Shown here: positions 17,261 through 25,945 of the stretch, in pieces
Position numbering within the stretch: the first letter of the stretch is position 1
Layout of the letters: every line of letters begins with the position of its first letter
NCBI RefSeq assembly: GCF_014042365.1
Contig: NZ_JACEZS010000018.1
Location: 1 to 64,000 of the forward strand
From: Rugamonas fusca
Lineage (GTDB): Bacteria; Pseudomonadota; Gammaproteobacteria; Burkholderiales; Burkholderiaceae_D
Length of the DNA: 64,000 nt
Direction of reading: 5' to 3'
Notes under the pieces: model-generated
Databases searched by the model: none
The model's input: only the letters and a program-made list of their open reading frames with translations
Told to the model about the DNA's origin: nothing
Made by a program: the position numbers and the translations under genes

Positions 17261-19633
17261 ATGCAAAATCGCCAGCCACCCTCGCCCCTCACCGCCCGCC
17301 TGGGCTTGCTGCTGCCGGCCGCCATCGCGGCACTGCTGAGCGCCTGCGGCGGCACGCCCGGCCAGGACAGCGCGCCGGCCGGCACGCAGGTGGCGGCCAT
17401 GGTGGCCACCTCCACCACCACGCTGGAACTGGACAATCCCACGCTGCCGGCAGCGGCGGCCAACCTGATGGTGCAGCCGGCCTACCACATCGCCCCCGTG
17501 CTGCTCGACGCGCCCGACGACACGGACGCCGACGGCTATGCCGCCTCCGCCCGCCGCGGCCCGCGCACCATGCTGCTGCCGCCGTCAGCGCGCCGCCTGT
17601 CCACGCGCCGCCTGTCGCTGGACAAGCTTGAATACGCGCCACCCCAGTCGCAGGACAACACACTCGCACCCATGGCCACCAGCGGCACCGTGACCACCTA
17701 CACGCCGGCCCAGATCCGGGCCGCCTATGGCCTGCCGGCGCTACCGCCTTCGGGTACCACGCTGACGGCGGCGCTGGCCGCCCAACTGGGCGCGGGCCAG
17801 ACCATCTACATCGTGGACGCCATGCACAACCCGAACATGGCCGCGGAATTGGCCGCGTTCAACGCCAAATTCGGCCTGCCGGCCTGCGTCCAGAAAAGTA
17901 TCGCCACCAGCGCCGTGCTGCCACTGGCCGCGCCATCAGCCTCGGGCTGCGAACTGGCGGTGGTCTACAGCACCAGCGCCGGCGCCATGACGGCCACGCA
18001 GCCCGCCTATGATGCGGGCTGGGCCACGGAAATCGCACTGGACGTGCAGTGGGCGCACGCCACGGCGCCGCTGGCGCGCATCGTCCTGATCGAGGCGGCC
18101 AGCGCGTCGGTCGACAACCTGCAGGGCGCCGTCAAGCTGGCCAATGCAATGGGGCCGGGCGTGGTGTCGATGAGCTTCGGCACCCCGGAAGGCAGCTGGA
18201 CCGGTTCGGCCAACGCCGCCTTCACGGCCGCCAGCATGACCTACCTGGCCGCCACCGGCGACTCGGGCGCCGGCGTGCAATGGCCGGCTGTTTCGCCCAA
18301 CGTGGTGGCCGTGGGCGGCACCTCGCTCACCTACACGGGCAGCGGCAGCCGCAGCGAAGTGGGCTGGTCCCAGACCGGTGGCGGCATCAGCGCCTACACG
18401 GCCACGCCCAGCTACCAGACCAGCGCCGTGCCGGGATTGGGCACGCTGGCCCGCCGCGGCGTGGCCGACGTATCGTTTAACGCCGACCCGAAGACGGGCC
18501 AGTACGTGGCCGTGATCGCCTCCGGCGCCAGCACGCCCAGCTGGATCAGCGCTGGCGGCACCAGCCTGTCCACGCCGCAGTGGGCCGGCCTGATCGCCGT
18601 GGCCAACGCCACCCGCGCACTGGGCGCCAAGCCGGCGCTGGGCGCGCCGCACGCCGTCCTGTACGGGCAGATCGCCAGCGTCCCCGGCAGCTACGCCAGC
18701 GCGTTCGGCGACGTGATCTCCGGCAGCGACGGCACCTGCGCCACCTGCAGCGCCAAGAGCGGCTACGACCAGCTGAGCGGCCTGGGCACGCCCAACGCGG
18801 GCAGCCTGCTGGGCGCCCTGTCCGGCGCCACGGCCGTGGCCAGCGCGCCCACCGTCGTTTCCGCCGCCATCAGCGGCAAGGTGGGCACGGCGCTGTCGTT
18901 CACCGCATCCGCCACCGGCGCCAATGCGCTCAGCTACAGCTTGAGCGGCGCGCCGGCCGGCATGGCCATCGGCAGCACCGGCATCGTCAGCTGGGCCGCG
19001 CCCGTGGCTGGCAGCTACACCGTCGTCGTCACGGCCACCGACACCAAGACGGGCCTCAAGGGCCAGGGCAGCTACACCATCACCATCGCGCCGGCCAGCG
19101 CCCCCGTCGTCACGGGCGGCAGCATCAGCGGCAAGGTGGGCACGGCGCTGTCGTTCGCGGTCGCCGTCAACAGCGCCAACCCCGTCACCTATGCGCTGAG
19201 CGGCGCACCGGCCGGCATGGCCATCAGCAGCAGCGGCGTGGTGAGCTGGGCCGCCCCCGTGGCCGGCAACTACAGCGTGACCGTGACGGCCAAGGACAGC
19301 AAGACGGGCCTGAGCGGACAAGCCGTGTTCAAGATCACCATCGGCACCAGCACCACCGTCAGCGCCAGCCTGGCCGTCAATGCGCCGGCCTTGTCGGGCG
19401 TGGCAGGCATGCCGCTGGCGGGCACCATCAGCATCAACGCGCCCGGCAGCAACTATGTGTCGATCTCCATTGCCAACGCGCCGCTGGGGATCATGTTCAC
19501 GCCCAATGGACTGAACATCGGCGTCAGCTGGGCCAGCCCTGTGGCGGGCAGCTACAGCCTGAAGATCGTCGTCAGCGATTCGTCCGGCCATCGCGTGCAG
19601 ACCAGCATGCCCATCACCATCAACGCCCGATAA
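17261..19633 (+). CDS. Secreted S53 (sedolisin) family protease lipoprotein with Ig-like repeats
   Basis: Protein of 790 residues. The N-terminus is a lipoprotein signal (LGLLLPAAIAALLSACGG, lipobox LSAC). After a linker the sedolisin domain starts at TYTPAQIRAAYGLPALPPSG. The catalytic triad is recognisable: Glu257 and Asp261 in ATEIALDVQWAHATAP and Ser435 in SAGGTSLSTPQWAGL; Asp334 in AATGDSGAGVQWPA fits the oxyanion Asp. A calcium-site-like segment FGDVISGSDGTC and GYDQLSGLGTPN end the domain. Three putative-Ig (He_PIG-like) repeats follow, two sharing SGKVGTALSF and LSGAPAGMAI. No long inhibitory prodomain is evident. GGGAAG lies ten bases before the ATG at 17261; a longer frame would run through the riboswitch. 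Probably anchored to the outer membrane or surface, cutting extracellular protein under c-di-GMP control. Confidence 0.88.
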   Translation: MQNRQPPSPLTARLGLLLPAAIAALLSACGGTPGQDSAPAGTQVAAMVATSTTTLELDNPTLPAAAANLMVQPAYHIAPVLLDAPDDTDADGYAASARRGPRTMLLPPSARRLSTRRLSLDKLEYAPPQSQDNTLAPMATSGTVTTYTPAQIRAAYGLPALPPSGTTLTAALAAQLGAGQTIYIVDAMHNPNMAAELAAFNAKFGLPACVQKSIATSAVLPLAAPSASGCELAVVYSTSAGAMTATQPAYDAGWATEIALDVQWAHATAPLARIVLIEAASASVDNLQGAVKLANAMGPGVVSMSFGTPEGSWTGSANAAFTAASMTYLAATGDSGAGVQWPAVSPNVVAVGGTSLTYTGSGSRSEVGWSQTGGGISAYTATPSYQTSAVPGLGTLARRGVADVSFNADPKTGQYVAVIASGASTPSWISAGGTSLSTPQWAGLIAVANATRALGAKPALGAPHAVLYGQIASVPGSYASAFGDVISGSDGTCATCSAKSGYDQLSGLGTPNAGSLLGALSGATAVASAPTVVSAAISGKVGTALSFTASATGANALSYSLSGAPAGMAIGSTGIVSWAAPVAGSYTVVVTATDTKTGLKGQGSYTITIAPASAPVVTGGSISGKVGTALSFAVAVNSANPVTYALSGAPAGMAISSSGVVSWAAPVAGNYSVTVTAKDSKTGLSGQAVFKITIGTSTTVSASLAVNAPALSGVAGMPLAGTISINAPGSNYVSISIANAPLGIMFTPNGLNIGVSWASPVAGSYSLKIVVSDSSGHRVQTSMPITINAR

Positions 19634-19663
19634 GCGAACGGGGCGCCGGCAAGACCGGCCGGT

Positions 19664-20842
19664 TCAGGCCACTTTCCGCCCTGCCGGCCCACCCCGCCCC
19701 GAAGCCACGGCGGCACCCTCCCGCATCGGGAAGCAGCGGGCACGCAGGCGCATGAACGGGGTTTCCACCAGCCGGTACAGCAGCCAGCCGCCCAGCAAGC
19801 CGGCCCCCATCACCAGCGCGATGCCCACCGGCGCATTGGTATCGACCTGCCAACGTGCCAGCGGCTCCAGGACCAGCTTGAAGACAGGCTTATGCGCCAG
19901 GTAGATCGCATACGACCACAGCGCCAGTTGTTCCGCCCCCGGGATGCGCACGCGATGCAGCAGGCTGTTGGGACTGAGCGCGGCCAGCGTCAACACGGCG
20001 AAGCTGGCGGCCAGCATCGGATAGCCGAAGGTCATCAGGGGAAAGGTGAAGCCATAGTCGTCATTCTGGAAGTAATGCAGGAACAGGTACACGGTCGTGG
20101 CCAGCGCGGCCAGGCCGCCCAGCAGCAGTGCGTTACCACGCCGCAGGATGGCGTCGAACCGGGCGCGATGGAAATTCTTGAGCAGGGCGATGGCCACGCC
20201 GGGCAGCAGTTCATCAAACCGCGCAAAGCTCGAATAATAGACGTGGACGGCGAAATCGTTGGCGGCCATCGCGTCGCCCCCATGCGCCTTCCACGCCCAG
20301 CCCCGCACCACCATGCCGCCCGCGATGGCGGCCGCGATCGCCAGCCAGCCCCACCACAGCGCCTTGCGGCGCGACGCCAGCAACAGCACGGCCAGCGGCA
20401 GGACCATGTAGAACTGCTCCTCCACGCACAGCGACCAGGAATGGGAAAACGTCTCGCCAAAACGCAGGCCGATGTTCTGGGTGAAGGTCAGGAAGCGCCA
20501 CAGCGGCGCCGTATGCGAACCAGCCAGTTGGGCCGGCAGCAGCAGGTACAGGGCCAGCACCACCACGTAATTGGGCACCGTGCGCAGCAGGCGCCGCGCG
20601 AGAAAGGTCTGGAGCGGGAACGATGCGCAGCGCGCCAGCGGCGACAGGATCTGGTTGCCGATCAAATAGCCGCTCAACACGAAGAACAGGTCCACGCCCA
20701 TCCAGCCCATGTCGGTCAGGAAGCCGAAGGTGGCCTTGTGGCTCACCACCACCGAATAATGGGACATCAGGACCAGCACGATGGCACAGGCGCGCAAGGT
20801 GTCCAGTCCATCGATACGGCGCGCGGCCTGCTGCTGATTCAT
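19664..20842 (-). CDS. Acyltransferase 3 family membrane protein (OafA/YrhL type)
   Basis: Integral membrane acyltransferase of 392 residues with about ten helices. The N-terminal motif RIDGLDTLRACAIVLVLMSH carries the expected Arg and His, followed by GWMGVDLFFVLSGYLIGNQI and the RRLLRTVPNYVVVLAL segment; SHSWSLCVEEQFYMVLPLAV is the typical central block. Members transfer acetyl or other acyl groups to surface polysaccharide or lipid; the acceptor cannot be inferred. It converges on the S53 protease gene with 30 bases between them. GC content and codon use look native. Confidence 0.88.
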   Translation of the reverse strand: MNQQQAARRIDGLDTLRACAIVLVLMSHYSVVVSHKATFGFLTDMGWMGVDLFFVLSGYLIGNQILSPLARCASFPLQTFLARRLLRTVPNYVVVLALYLLLPAQLAGSHTAPLWRFLTFTQNIGLRFGETFSHSWSLCVEEQFYMVLPLAVLLLASRRKALWWGWLAIAAAIAGGMVVRGWAWKAHGGDAMAANDFAVHVYYSSFARFDELLPGVAIALLKNFHRARFDAILRRGNALLLGGLAALATTVYLFLHYFQNDDYGFTFPLMTFGYPMLAASFAVLTLAALSPNSLLHRVRIPGAEQLALWSYAIYLAHKPVFKLVLEPLARWQVDTNAPVGIALVMGAGLLGGWLLYRLVETPFMRLRARCFPMREGAAVASGRGGPAGRKVA

Positions 20843-21166
20843 CGTGCGGATTCCATGGTTTGGGGAGCGCGCATCCTGTCACAATCTTGTGAAATTTTCA
20901 AGCGCATTCACGGCAGCCTGAGGCCGATCCCTGTGGCGCGCGCCCCACAATTGCCACCGCCGCGTTCACGTCAACACAAAGCCCGCAAAGCCGCGTAAAG
21001 TAGCGCATGCCGCAGCACGCGCCAGCCTTGGCGGGCGGCATTTTGTGTCCCCGTGGGTTTCTAAGCAGCAACTTCCATGCTACACTGCGGCAGGATGGTT
21101 CCGCCCGGCGTGCGCCGCGCTGGAACGCAACAACGACTGTGCAATCTAGACGATGACGAGGCCAAT
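20843..21166. other. Intergenic region between divergent genes
   Basis: 324 bases between the acyltransferase and the lipoprotein gene. A weak promoter-like pair for the plus strand is TTTCTA (21058) and TACACT (21081) with 17 bases between. No RNA gene, repeat or coding sequence was recognised. The longer open frame starting at 21077 has no lipoprotein signal and is disregarded. Confidence 0.4.
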
Positions 21167-21871
21167 ATGGTGCTGAAAACCGCAGCGGCGATAGGAGCCG
21201 GCCTGATCCTGGCGGGCGGCGTAGCGGGGTGCGCGGCGCGCTACACGCCCACGCCACTGGCCACTAACTTCCCGGTATCGAAACAGCAAAAATTGCAGGC
21301 GGCCGACCACTGGGCCGTGATCGCCGGCCATATCGAAAAACAGTTGAAGGAGGCGCTGGCCAAGCAGCCGCCCCGCCCGCTCTACATCGCCGACACGCCA
21401 CAGGCGACGCCATTCCAGCGCGCCCTGACGGGCCAGTTGATCACGGCGCTGGTCAATGACGGCTATACCGTGTCGCGCACGGCGCCCGGCTCACTGAAGG
21501 TGGAGCTGGAGATGCAGGCCGTGACCTTCAGCGCCAATCGTCCCCAATACCGCTACCACGGCGAACATGCGGCACTGGCCTCGGGCGTCTGGGTACTCAG
21601 CGAGATCGACCTGCCACCGCTGGCCATGGTCGCCGCCGGCGTGGGCGCCTACGATTCCTACAACTGGTTCAACGACCAGTTCGCGCCGGGCGCCACGCCG
21701 CGCACGGAAATCATCCTCACCGTCTCCGTCACCGACCAATACCGCTACCTGGCCCGCCACAGCTCGGCCTATTACGTGGCCGACAGCGACCGCCCCCTGT
21801 ATGGCATCGTGGACGTGGAACCGGAAGCGCCCAAACTGACCCGCATGTTCAAGGTGCGGGGGGACATGTAA
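21167..21871 (+). CDS. Uncharacterised lipoprotein upstream of flgO
   Basis: Protein of 234 residues with a lipoprotein signal (MVLKTAAAIGAGLILAGGVA, Cys at position 22 in VAGC). The mature part has no domain I recognise: it includes WAVIAGHIEKQLKEALAKQ, PLYIADTPQATPFQRALTGQ, and LITALVNDGYTVS, reminiscent of lipoproteins that sense or build outer-membrane structures, then YHGEHAALASGVWVLSEI. The gene stops one codon before flgO and both are outer-membrane lipoproteins, so a joint envelope or flagellum-related role is likely but inferred. The start is set by the signal peptide. Confidence 0.8.
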   Translation: MVLKTAAAIGAGLILAGGVAGCAARYTPTPLATNFPVSKQQKLQAADHWAVIAGHIEKQLKEALAKQPPRPLYIADTPQATPFQRALTGQLITALVNDGYTVSRTAPGSLKVELEMQAVTFSANRPQYRYHGEHAALASGVWVLSEIDLPPLAMVAAGVGAYDSYNWFNDQFAPGATPRTEIILTVSVTDQYRYLARHSSAYYVADSDRPLYGIVDVEPEAPKLTRMFKVRGDM

Positions 21872-22423
21872 ATGCTCAAACGCCTCGCCACCACTTCCCT
21901 GCTCGCCGTGCCACTGCTGCTGGCCGGTTGCTCGTCCACGCCGCCCAAGGACGAAGCCAACTACGCCACCATCTCGTCCAACCAGTTCATCGAAGCGAAC
22001 TACAAGGCGGCCGACGCGCTGATGCACCAGCTGAGCGGCAAGCTGGCCACCGACAAGCCGCTCATCATGGCCACCATCGTCAACATCGACGCGCTCGAGC
22101 AGACCACCACGCTGGGCCGGCTGGTGTCGGAACAGATCTCCACCCGGCTGGCGCAAGGCGGCTTGTCCATGCTGGAGATGAAGCTGCGTAATTCCGTCTA
22201 CCTCAAGCGCAACCAGGGCGAATTGATGCTCACGCGCGAGATCGGCGAAGTGGCGCAAACCCACAACGCGCAAGCGATCGTGGTCGGCTCGTATGCCGAG
22301 ACCAGCGACATGGTGTTCATCAACCTCAAGGTGATCCAGCCCAACACCAACTTCGTGCTGGCCGGCCAGGACTACGTGCTGGCCAAGGAAGGCATCGTGC
22401 GTTCCATGCTGCTGCGGAACTGA
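21872..22423 (+). CDS. FlgO family outer-membrane lipoprotein
   Basis: Lipoprotein of 183 residues: signal MLKRLATTSLLAVPLLLAGC with lipobox LAGC, then the FlgO domain (ALMHQLSGKLATDKPLIMAT, IVNIDALEQTTTLGRLVSEQ, LMLTREIGEVAQTHNAQAIV, VGSYAETSDMVFINLKVI). In Vibrio, FlgO is an outer-membrane protein needed for flagellar stability and motility. Here no flagellar cluster is adjacent, so the role may be wider. The ATG directly follows the stop of the preceding lipoprotein gene and GGGGGACATG lies within it, so translation is coupled. Its stop TGA abuts that of the sirtuin gene on the other strand. Confidence 0.85.
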   Translation: MLKRLATTSLLAVPLLLAGCSSTPPKDEANYATISSNQFIEANYKAADALMHQLSGKLATDKPLIMATIVNIDALEQTTTLGRLVSEQISTRLAQGGLSMLEMKLRNSVYLKRNQGELMLTREIGEVAQTHNAQAIVVGSYAETSDMVFINLKVIQPNTNFVLAGQDYVLAKEGIVRSMLLRN

Positions 22424-23275
22424 TCAGGCCAGCATTTGCGCGAGGCGCGGCAGCAGGTGCTGCGCGCCCGCCTCCACCTTGAAGTCCAGCAGGTCATCGG
22501 CCCGCGTCTTGCCGATATTGAGCGCCGCCACCGGCTTGCCCGCCTGCGCCGCCAGCCGGCAGAAGCGGTAGCCGGAAAACACCATCAACGACGACCCCAC
22601 CACCAGCAAGGCGTCCGCCTCGTGCATCCATTGCAGCGCGTCGGCACTGCGCTGGGGCGGGATGTTATCGCCGAAGAAGACCACGTCGGGCTGCAGCAGG
22701 CCGCCGCATTGGGCGCAATCGGGCACGCGAAAATGCTCGAGCGCCGCCGGCTCCAGCTCCGCGTCACCGTCGGGCAGCGGACGGGCGCTGGCGAGTGCCA
22801 GGTCAGGATTGTCGCGCACCAGACGGTGCTGGATGCCGGCCCGCCCGTGGCGCGCGCCGCAATCGAGGCACACCACGTCGTGGATATTCCCGTGCAGTTC
22901 GATCAGCCGGCGGCTGCCGGCCCGCTGGTGCAAGCCATCCACGTTCTGCGTGACCAGCGCCCCCAGGTAGCCGCCCTGCTCCAGCTGGGCCAGCGCCACA
23001 TGGCCCGCGTTCGGCGCGGCCTGCGCCAGCGTGGGCCAGCCCACCAGACTGCGCGCCCAGTAGCGGCGCCGCACCGCATCGGAGCGGCGGAATTCCGGCC
23101 CCTGCACGGGCTGGCGGCCACGCCGCACGCCATCCTCGTCGCGATAGCCGGGGATGCCGGAGGCCGTGCTCATGCCCGCGCCCGTCAACACCAGCACGCT
23201 CGCGTGCGCGCGCAGGAAGGCCGCCAGCCGTTCCAGCTGCCTGCGTTCATCCGCATTGTCGCGCTCTGTGTTCAT
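22424..23275 (-). CDS. NAD-dependent protein deacylase, Sir2 family
   Basis: Sirtuin of 283 residues. NAD-binding motifs are LVLTGAGMSTASGIPGYRDE and LVTQNVDGLHQRAGSRRLIE; the catalytic His is in LIELHGNIHDVVC; a zinc site is formed by CLDC and CAQC; VVFFGDNIP and LLVVGSSLMVFSGYRFCRLA close the Rossmann fold. The YRDEDGV and long zinc-module form resemble the class II (SIRT4-like) bacterial group. It would deacylate lysine side chains using NAD+. It is followed on the same strand by no gene; it is convergent with flgO. Confidence 0.92.
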   Translation of the reverse strand: MNTERDNADERRQLERLAAFLRAHASVLVLTGAGMSTASGIPGYRDEDGVRRGRQPVQGPEFRRSDAVRRRYWARSLVGWPTLAQAAPNAGHVALAQLEQGGYLGALVTQNVDGLHQRAGSRRLIELHGNIHDVVCLDCGARHGRAGIQHRLVRDNPDLALASARPLPDGDAELEPAALEHFRVPDCAQCGGLLQPDVVFFGDNIPPQRSADALQWMHEADALLVVGSSLMVFSGYRFCRLAAQAGKPVAALNIGKTRADDLLDFKVEAGAQHLLPRLAQMLA

Positions 23276-23319
23276 GTGGACCCCGCTCCCGCATTGGTCT
23301 TGACCAGAGCCTATTGTAA

Positions 23320-24201
23320 TTATCTTTGCGGCGCCGTGCCGGCCCGCTTTTGCAGGATCACGAGCGCGATGCCGCCCAGGATGGCGGCCGATGCCAGCAC
23401 CAGCCGCAAGGTGAGCGCTTCACCGAGGAAGGCCACGCCACCGAGCGCCGCGATCACGGGCACGCTCAGCTGCACCGTGGCCGCGCTGGTGGCCCGCAGC
23501 GATGGCAGCACCGCGTACCACAGGGCGTAGCCTATGCCCGACGTGAGCGCGCCCGACGCCACGGCGTAGACCAGGCCCACGCCATCCGCGGTCACGCCAT
23601 CCGACCCGGCCAGTGCGATGGCAGCGCTCATGGCCACCGCGATCGGCGCGGCGCGCACGAAATTGCCAGCCGTGACACCGGTGGCGTCGCGCGCCCCTTT
23701 GCCGCGCAAGGAATAGATGCCCCACGCGACGCCGGCGCCCATCATCAGCAGCGCGCCAGCGAGCGGCGGCGCCGTCAGGCCGGGCAGCAGCATGCCCACC
23801 AGCCCGGCCAGCGCCAGCAGCAGCCCGGCCAGCTGGCGCGGCGCCAGCCGTTCGCCGGCGGCGATGCCGCGACCGATCATGGTGGCCTGCACGGCGCCAA
23901 ACAGCAGCAGCGCGCCGCTGGCGGCGGGCAGGTTCACGTAGGCGAAGGAAAAACCGGCGGCGTAGGCATACAGGGCCAGCGCGGACGGCCAGTTGCCACG
24001 CCCGGACAGCGACACTGGCGCGCCCGAGGCACGCAGGCGCACGATCAGCCACAGGGCGAGCGCGCCGGACACGAGGCGCACGGTGGTGAAACTGGCCGGA
24101 TCAATGGCCGTGTGTTTGAGCGCCACCCGGCACAGCAGGGAATTGCTGGCGAAGGCGATCATGGCGATGACGGTCAGCAGGATGATGCGGGCAGCGGGCA
24201 T
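23320..24201 (-). CDS. EamA/DMT family transporter
   Basis: Inner-membrane protein of 293 residues with about ten helices arranged as two EamA repeats (first repeat SNSLLCRVALKHTAIDPASF, second starting near MMGAGVAWGIYSLRGKGARD; VQLSVPVIAALGGVAFLGEA is the typical helix 9-10 signature). DMT transporters export amino acids, metabolites or drugs; the substrate is not readable. It lies 44 bases upstream of the sirtuin gene and could be co-transcribed with it. Confidence 0.9.
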   Translation of the reverse strand: MPAARIILLTVIAMIAFASNSLLCRVALKHTAIDPASFTTVRLVSGALALWLIVRLRASGAPVSLSGRGNWPSALALYAYAAGFSFAYVNLPAASGALLLFGAVQATMIGRGIAAGERLAPRQLAGLLLALAGLVGMLLPGLTAPPLAGALLMMGAGVAWGIYSLRGKGARDATGVTAGNFVRAAPIAVAMSAAIALAGSDGVTADGVGLVYAVASGALTSGIGYALWYAVLPSLRATSAATVQLSVPVIAALGGVAFLGEALTLRLVLASAAILGGIALVILQKRAGTAPQR

Positions 24202-24257
24202 GGGCGGTTCTCGGCAAATGAATGAACAGTCCCGCGCAGCCTGTCACAGCGAGCTTG

Positions 24258-24668
24258 CTACAGGCTGACACGCCCCCGCAGTTCCTCGACGGCGGCGCGC
24301 CAGTCGTCGTAATGTTCGGTCTCGGCCCACAACTGGCGCAGTTCCGATTGCTCGGACAGGATGCGGTCGATTACGCGGTGCGCCTTCTCGGCCAGGTCCT
24401 GGCGCGCGCGCTGCGGATGCTCGGCAATCCACAAGTCCAGTATTTCCGTGTCGTCGTCACGCAGCCCCCAGTGCCCCTGCAGGCGGGCGATCACCTCGAT
24501 GGCCACCAGCGCCTCGGCCGCATACGGCGCTTCCAGCACGGCATCCCCGTTGTTGAGCGCCGTATCGAGCGTATTCTCGACCGCTTCCATATTGCGCGTC
24601 TCCTGCAAGTCCTCGGCCCAGTCCTGCGCGTAGTCGTTACCGAAGGCGTGCGTTGCCCATGTTCCCAT
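24258..24668 (-). CDS. DUF4259 domain-containing protein
   Basis: Cytosolic acidic protein of 136 residues matching DUF4259 (MGTWATHAFGNDYAQDWAED, AAEALVAIEVIARLQGHWG, EQSELRQLWAETEHYDDWRA). Proteins with this motif are scattered through bacteria and have no assigned function. It follows the small membrane gene of the NfeD/SPFH group after 33 bases; the linker contains GGAGAAC before the ATG, so it is probably part of that operon. Confidence 0.82.
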   Translation of the reverse strand: MGTWATHAFGNDYAQDWAEDLQETRNMEAVENTLDTALNNGDAVLEAPYAAEALVAIEVIARLQGHWGLRDDDTEILDLWIAEHPQRARQDLAEKAHRVIDRILSEQSELRQLWAETEHYDDWRAAVEELRGRVSL

Positions 24669-24701
24669 CTTGTTCTCCTGTTGGTGCGGCCCTTGCCGCC
24701 G

Positions 24702-24977
24702 CTATTGCTTGTCGCCCCAGCGCCACGACGGCGGCTCGCCCTTGAGCCAGCACACGGCGATCAGCAGGATGCTGAGCAGCGTCGTGTAGATCAGGTAGGG
24801 CCAGGGCGAACGCTCGGGATGACAGAACCACGCGCCAGCCGCCAGCAGCACGAAGAAAGCCGCCAGCACCACCCAGCCCTGCCACACGAGCGGCAAGCCC
24901 CACCCCCAGCCATAGCGCTTGGCGGCGAACCAGTAAACGCGGCCCTGCCGTTGCTGTTCCATGGCGCCCCCATTCAT
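24702..24977 (-). CDS. Small hydrophobic membrane protein
   Basis: Protein of 91 residues with two likely membrane helices (LPLVWQGWVVLAAFFVLLAA and YLIYTTLLSILLIAVCW), and a Trp-rich N-terminus (RYGWGWG). No known family was recognised, although similar short proteins occur beside many betaproteobacterial genes. Its ATG overlaps the stop of the SPFH gene (ATGA); a second ATG at 24962 has GGGGG four bases upstream and may be the real start. The overlap places it in the nfeD-SPFH operon. Confidence 0.7.
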   Translation of the reverse strand: MNGGAMEQQRQGRVYWFAAKRYGWGWGLPLVWQGWVVLAAFFVLLAAGAWFCHPERSPWPYLIYTTLLSILLIAVCWLKGEPPSWRWGDKQ

Positions 24978-25894
24978 TTCTGCGACTTCACCACCTGCAT
25001 GGCCGTGGCGATCAAGCCGCTCATGTCACCCAGGTTGGCGGGGATGATCACGGAATTGTTGGTCTTGGCCAGTTGCGCGAATGCGCCCACGTACTGCTCG
25101 GCCACCTTGAGGTTGACGGCGTCCGCGCCACCGGGTTCCTGGATGGCCGCGCCCACTTCGCGCAGCGCGCTGGCCGTGGCGTCGGCCAGTGCCACGATGG
25201 CGGCCGCCTGGCCCTGGGCGCGGTTGATGGCGGCCTGCTTCTCGCCTTCCGAGCGGGCGATGGCCGCTTCCCGTTCGCCGCTGGCGATGTTGATCTGCTC
25301 CTGCTTGCGGCCTTCCGAGGCCGCGATCAGGGCCCGCTTTTCCCGCTCGGCCGTGATCTGGGCCTGCATGGCGTGCAGGATTTCCTTCGGTGGCGTGAGG
25401 TCCTTGATCTCGTAGCGCAGCACCTTGACGCCCCAGTTGGCGGCCGATTCGTCGATCGCGTTGACGATGGCCGTGTTGATGTGGTCACGCTCCTCGAACG
25501 TCTTGTCCAGCTCCATGCGGCCGATCACGGAACGCAGCGTGGTTTGCGCCAGCTGGGTGATGGCGGCGATGTAGTTCGACGAGCCGTAGGAGGCGCGCAT
25601 GGCGTCCGTGATCTGGAAGTACAGGATGCCGTCCACCTGCAGCTGCGTGTTGTCCTTGGTGATGCAGACTTGCGGCGGCACGTCGAGCGGGATCTCCTTG
25701 AGCGAATGCTTGTAGGCGATGCGGTCGACAAACGGGATCACGATGTTCAGGCCGGGCCCCAGCGTGGCGTGGAATTTGCCAAGCCGCTCGACCACCCAGG
25801 CATGCTGCTGGGGGACCACGTTGATGGTCTTGAACACGAAGACCAGCGCCAGGATGAACAAAATGAGGCTCACATTGCCGATGCCGAATTCCAT
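24974..25894 (-). CDS. SPFH/Band 7 membrane protease-scaffold protein (slipin/QmcA type)
   Basis: Protein of 306 residues: N-terminal membrane helix (VSLILFILALVFVFKTINVV), then the Band 7/SPFH domain (QQHAWVVERLGKFHATLGPG, GILYFQITDAMRASYGSSNY) and a charged, Ala/Glu-rich coiled coil (ILHAMQAQITAEREKRALIA, AAIARSEGEKQAAINRAQG). These proteins form large membrane rings that organise microdomains and modulate proteases. It lies downstream of nfeD, its standard partner, with CGGAG nine bases before the ATG. Confidence 0.94.
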   Translation of the reverse strand: MEFGIGNVSLILFILALVFVFKTINVVPQQHAWVVERLGKFHATLGPGLNIVIPFVDRIAYKHSLKEIPLDVPPQVCITKDNTQLQVDGILYFQITDAMRASYGSSNYIAAITQLAQTTLRSVIGRMELDKTFEERDHINTAIVNAIDESAANWGVKVLRYEIKDLTPPKEILHAMQAQITAEREKRALIAASEGRKQEQINIASGEREAAIARSEGEKQAAINRAQGQAAAIVALADATASALREVGAAIQEPGGADAVNLKVAEQYVGAFAQLAKTNNSVIIPANLGDMSGLIATAMQVVKSQK

Positions 25895-25945
25895 GAAATT
25901 TCTCCGCTTGTTATTGGTTGTTCGTTGTTAATTATCGAACGCTGC

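Noticed and set aside
17936..19591. 551-residue Gly/Ala/His-rich frame antisense to the S53 protease
   Set aside because: Repeat-like look comes from the Ig-like repeats on the coding strand.
21010..21030. FliA (sigma-28) promoter before the lipoprotein-FlgO pair
   Set aside because: TAAAGT and GCCG are present but only nine bases apart, far from the required spacing.
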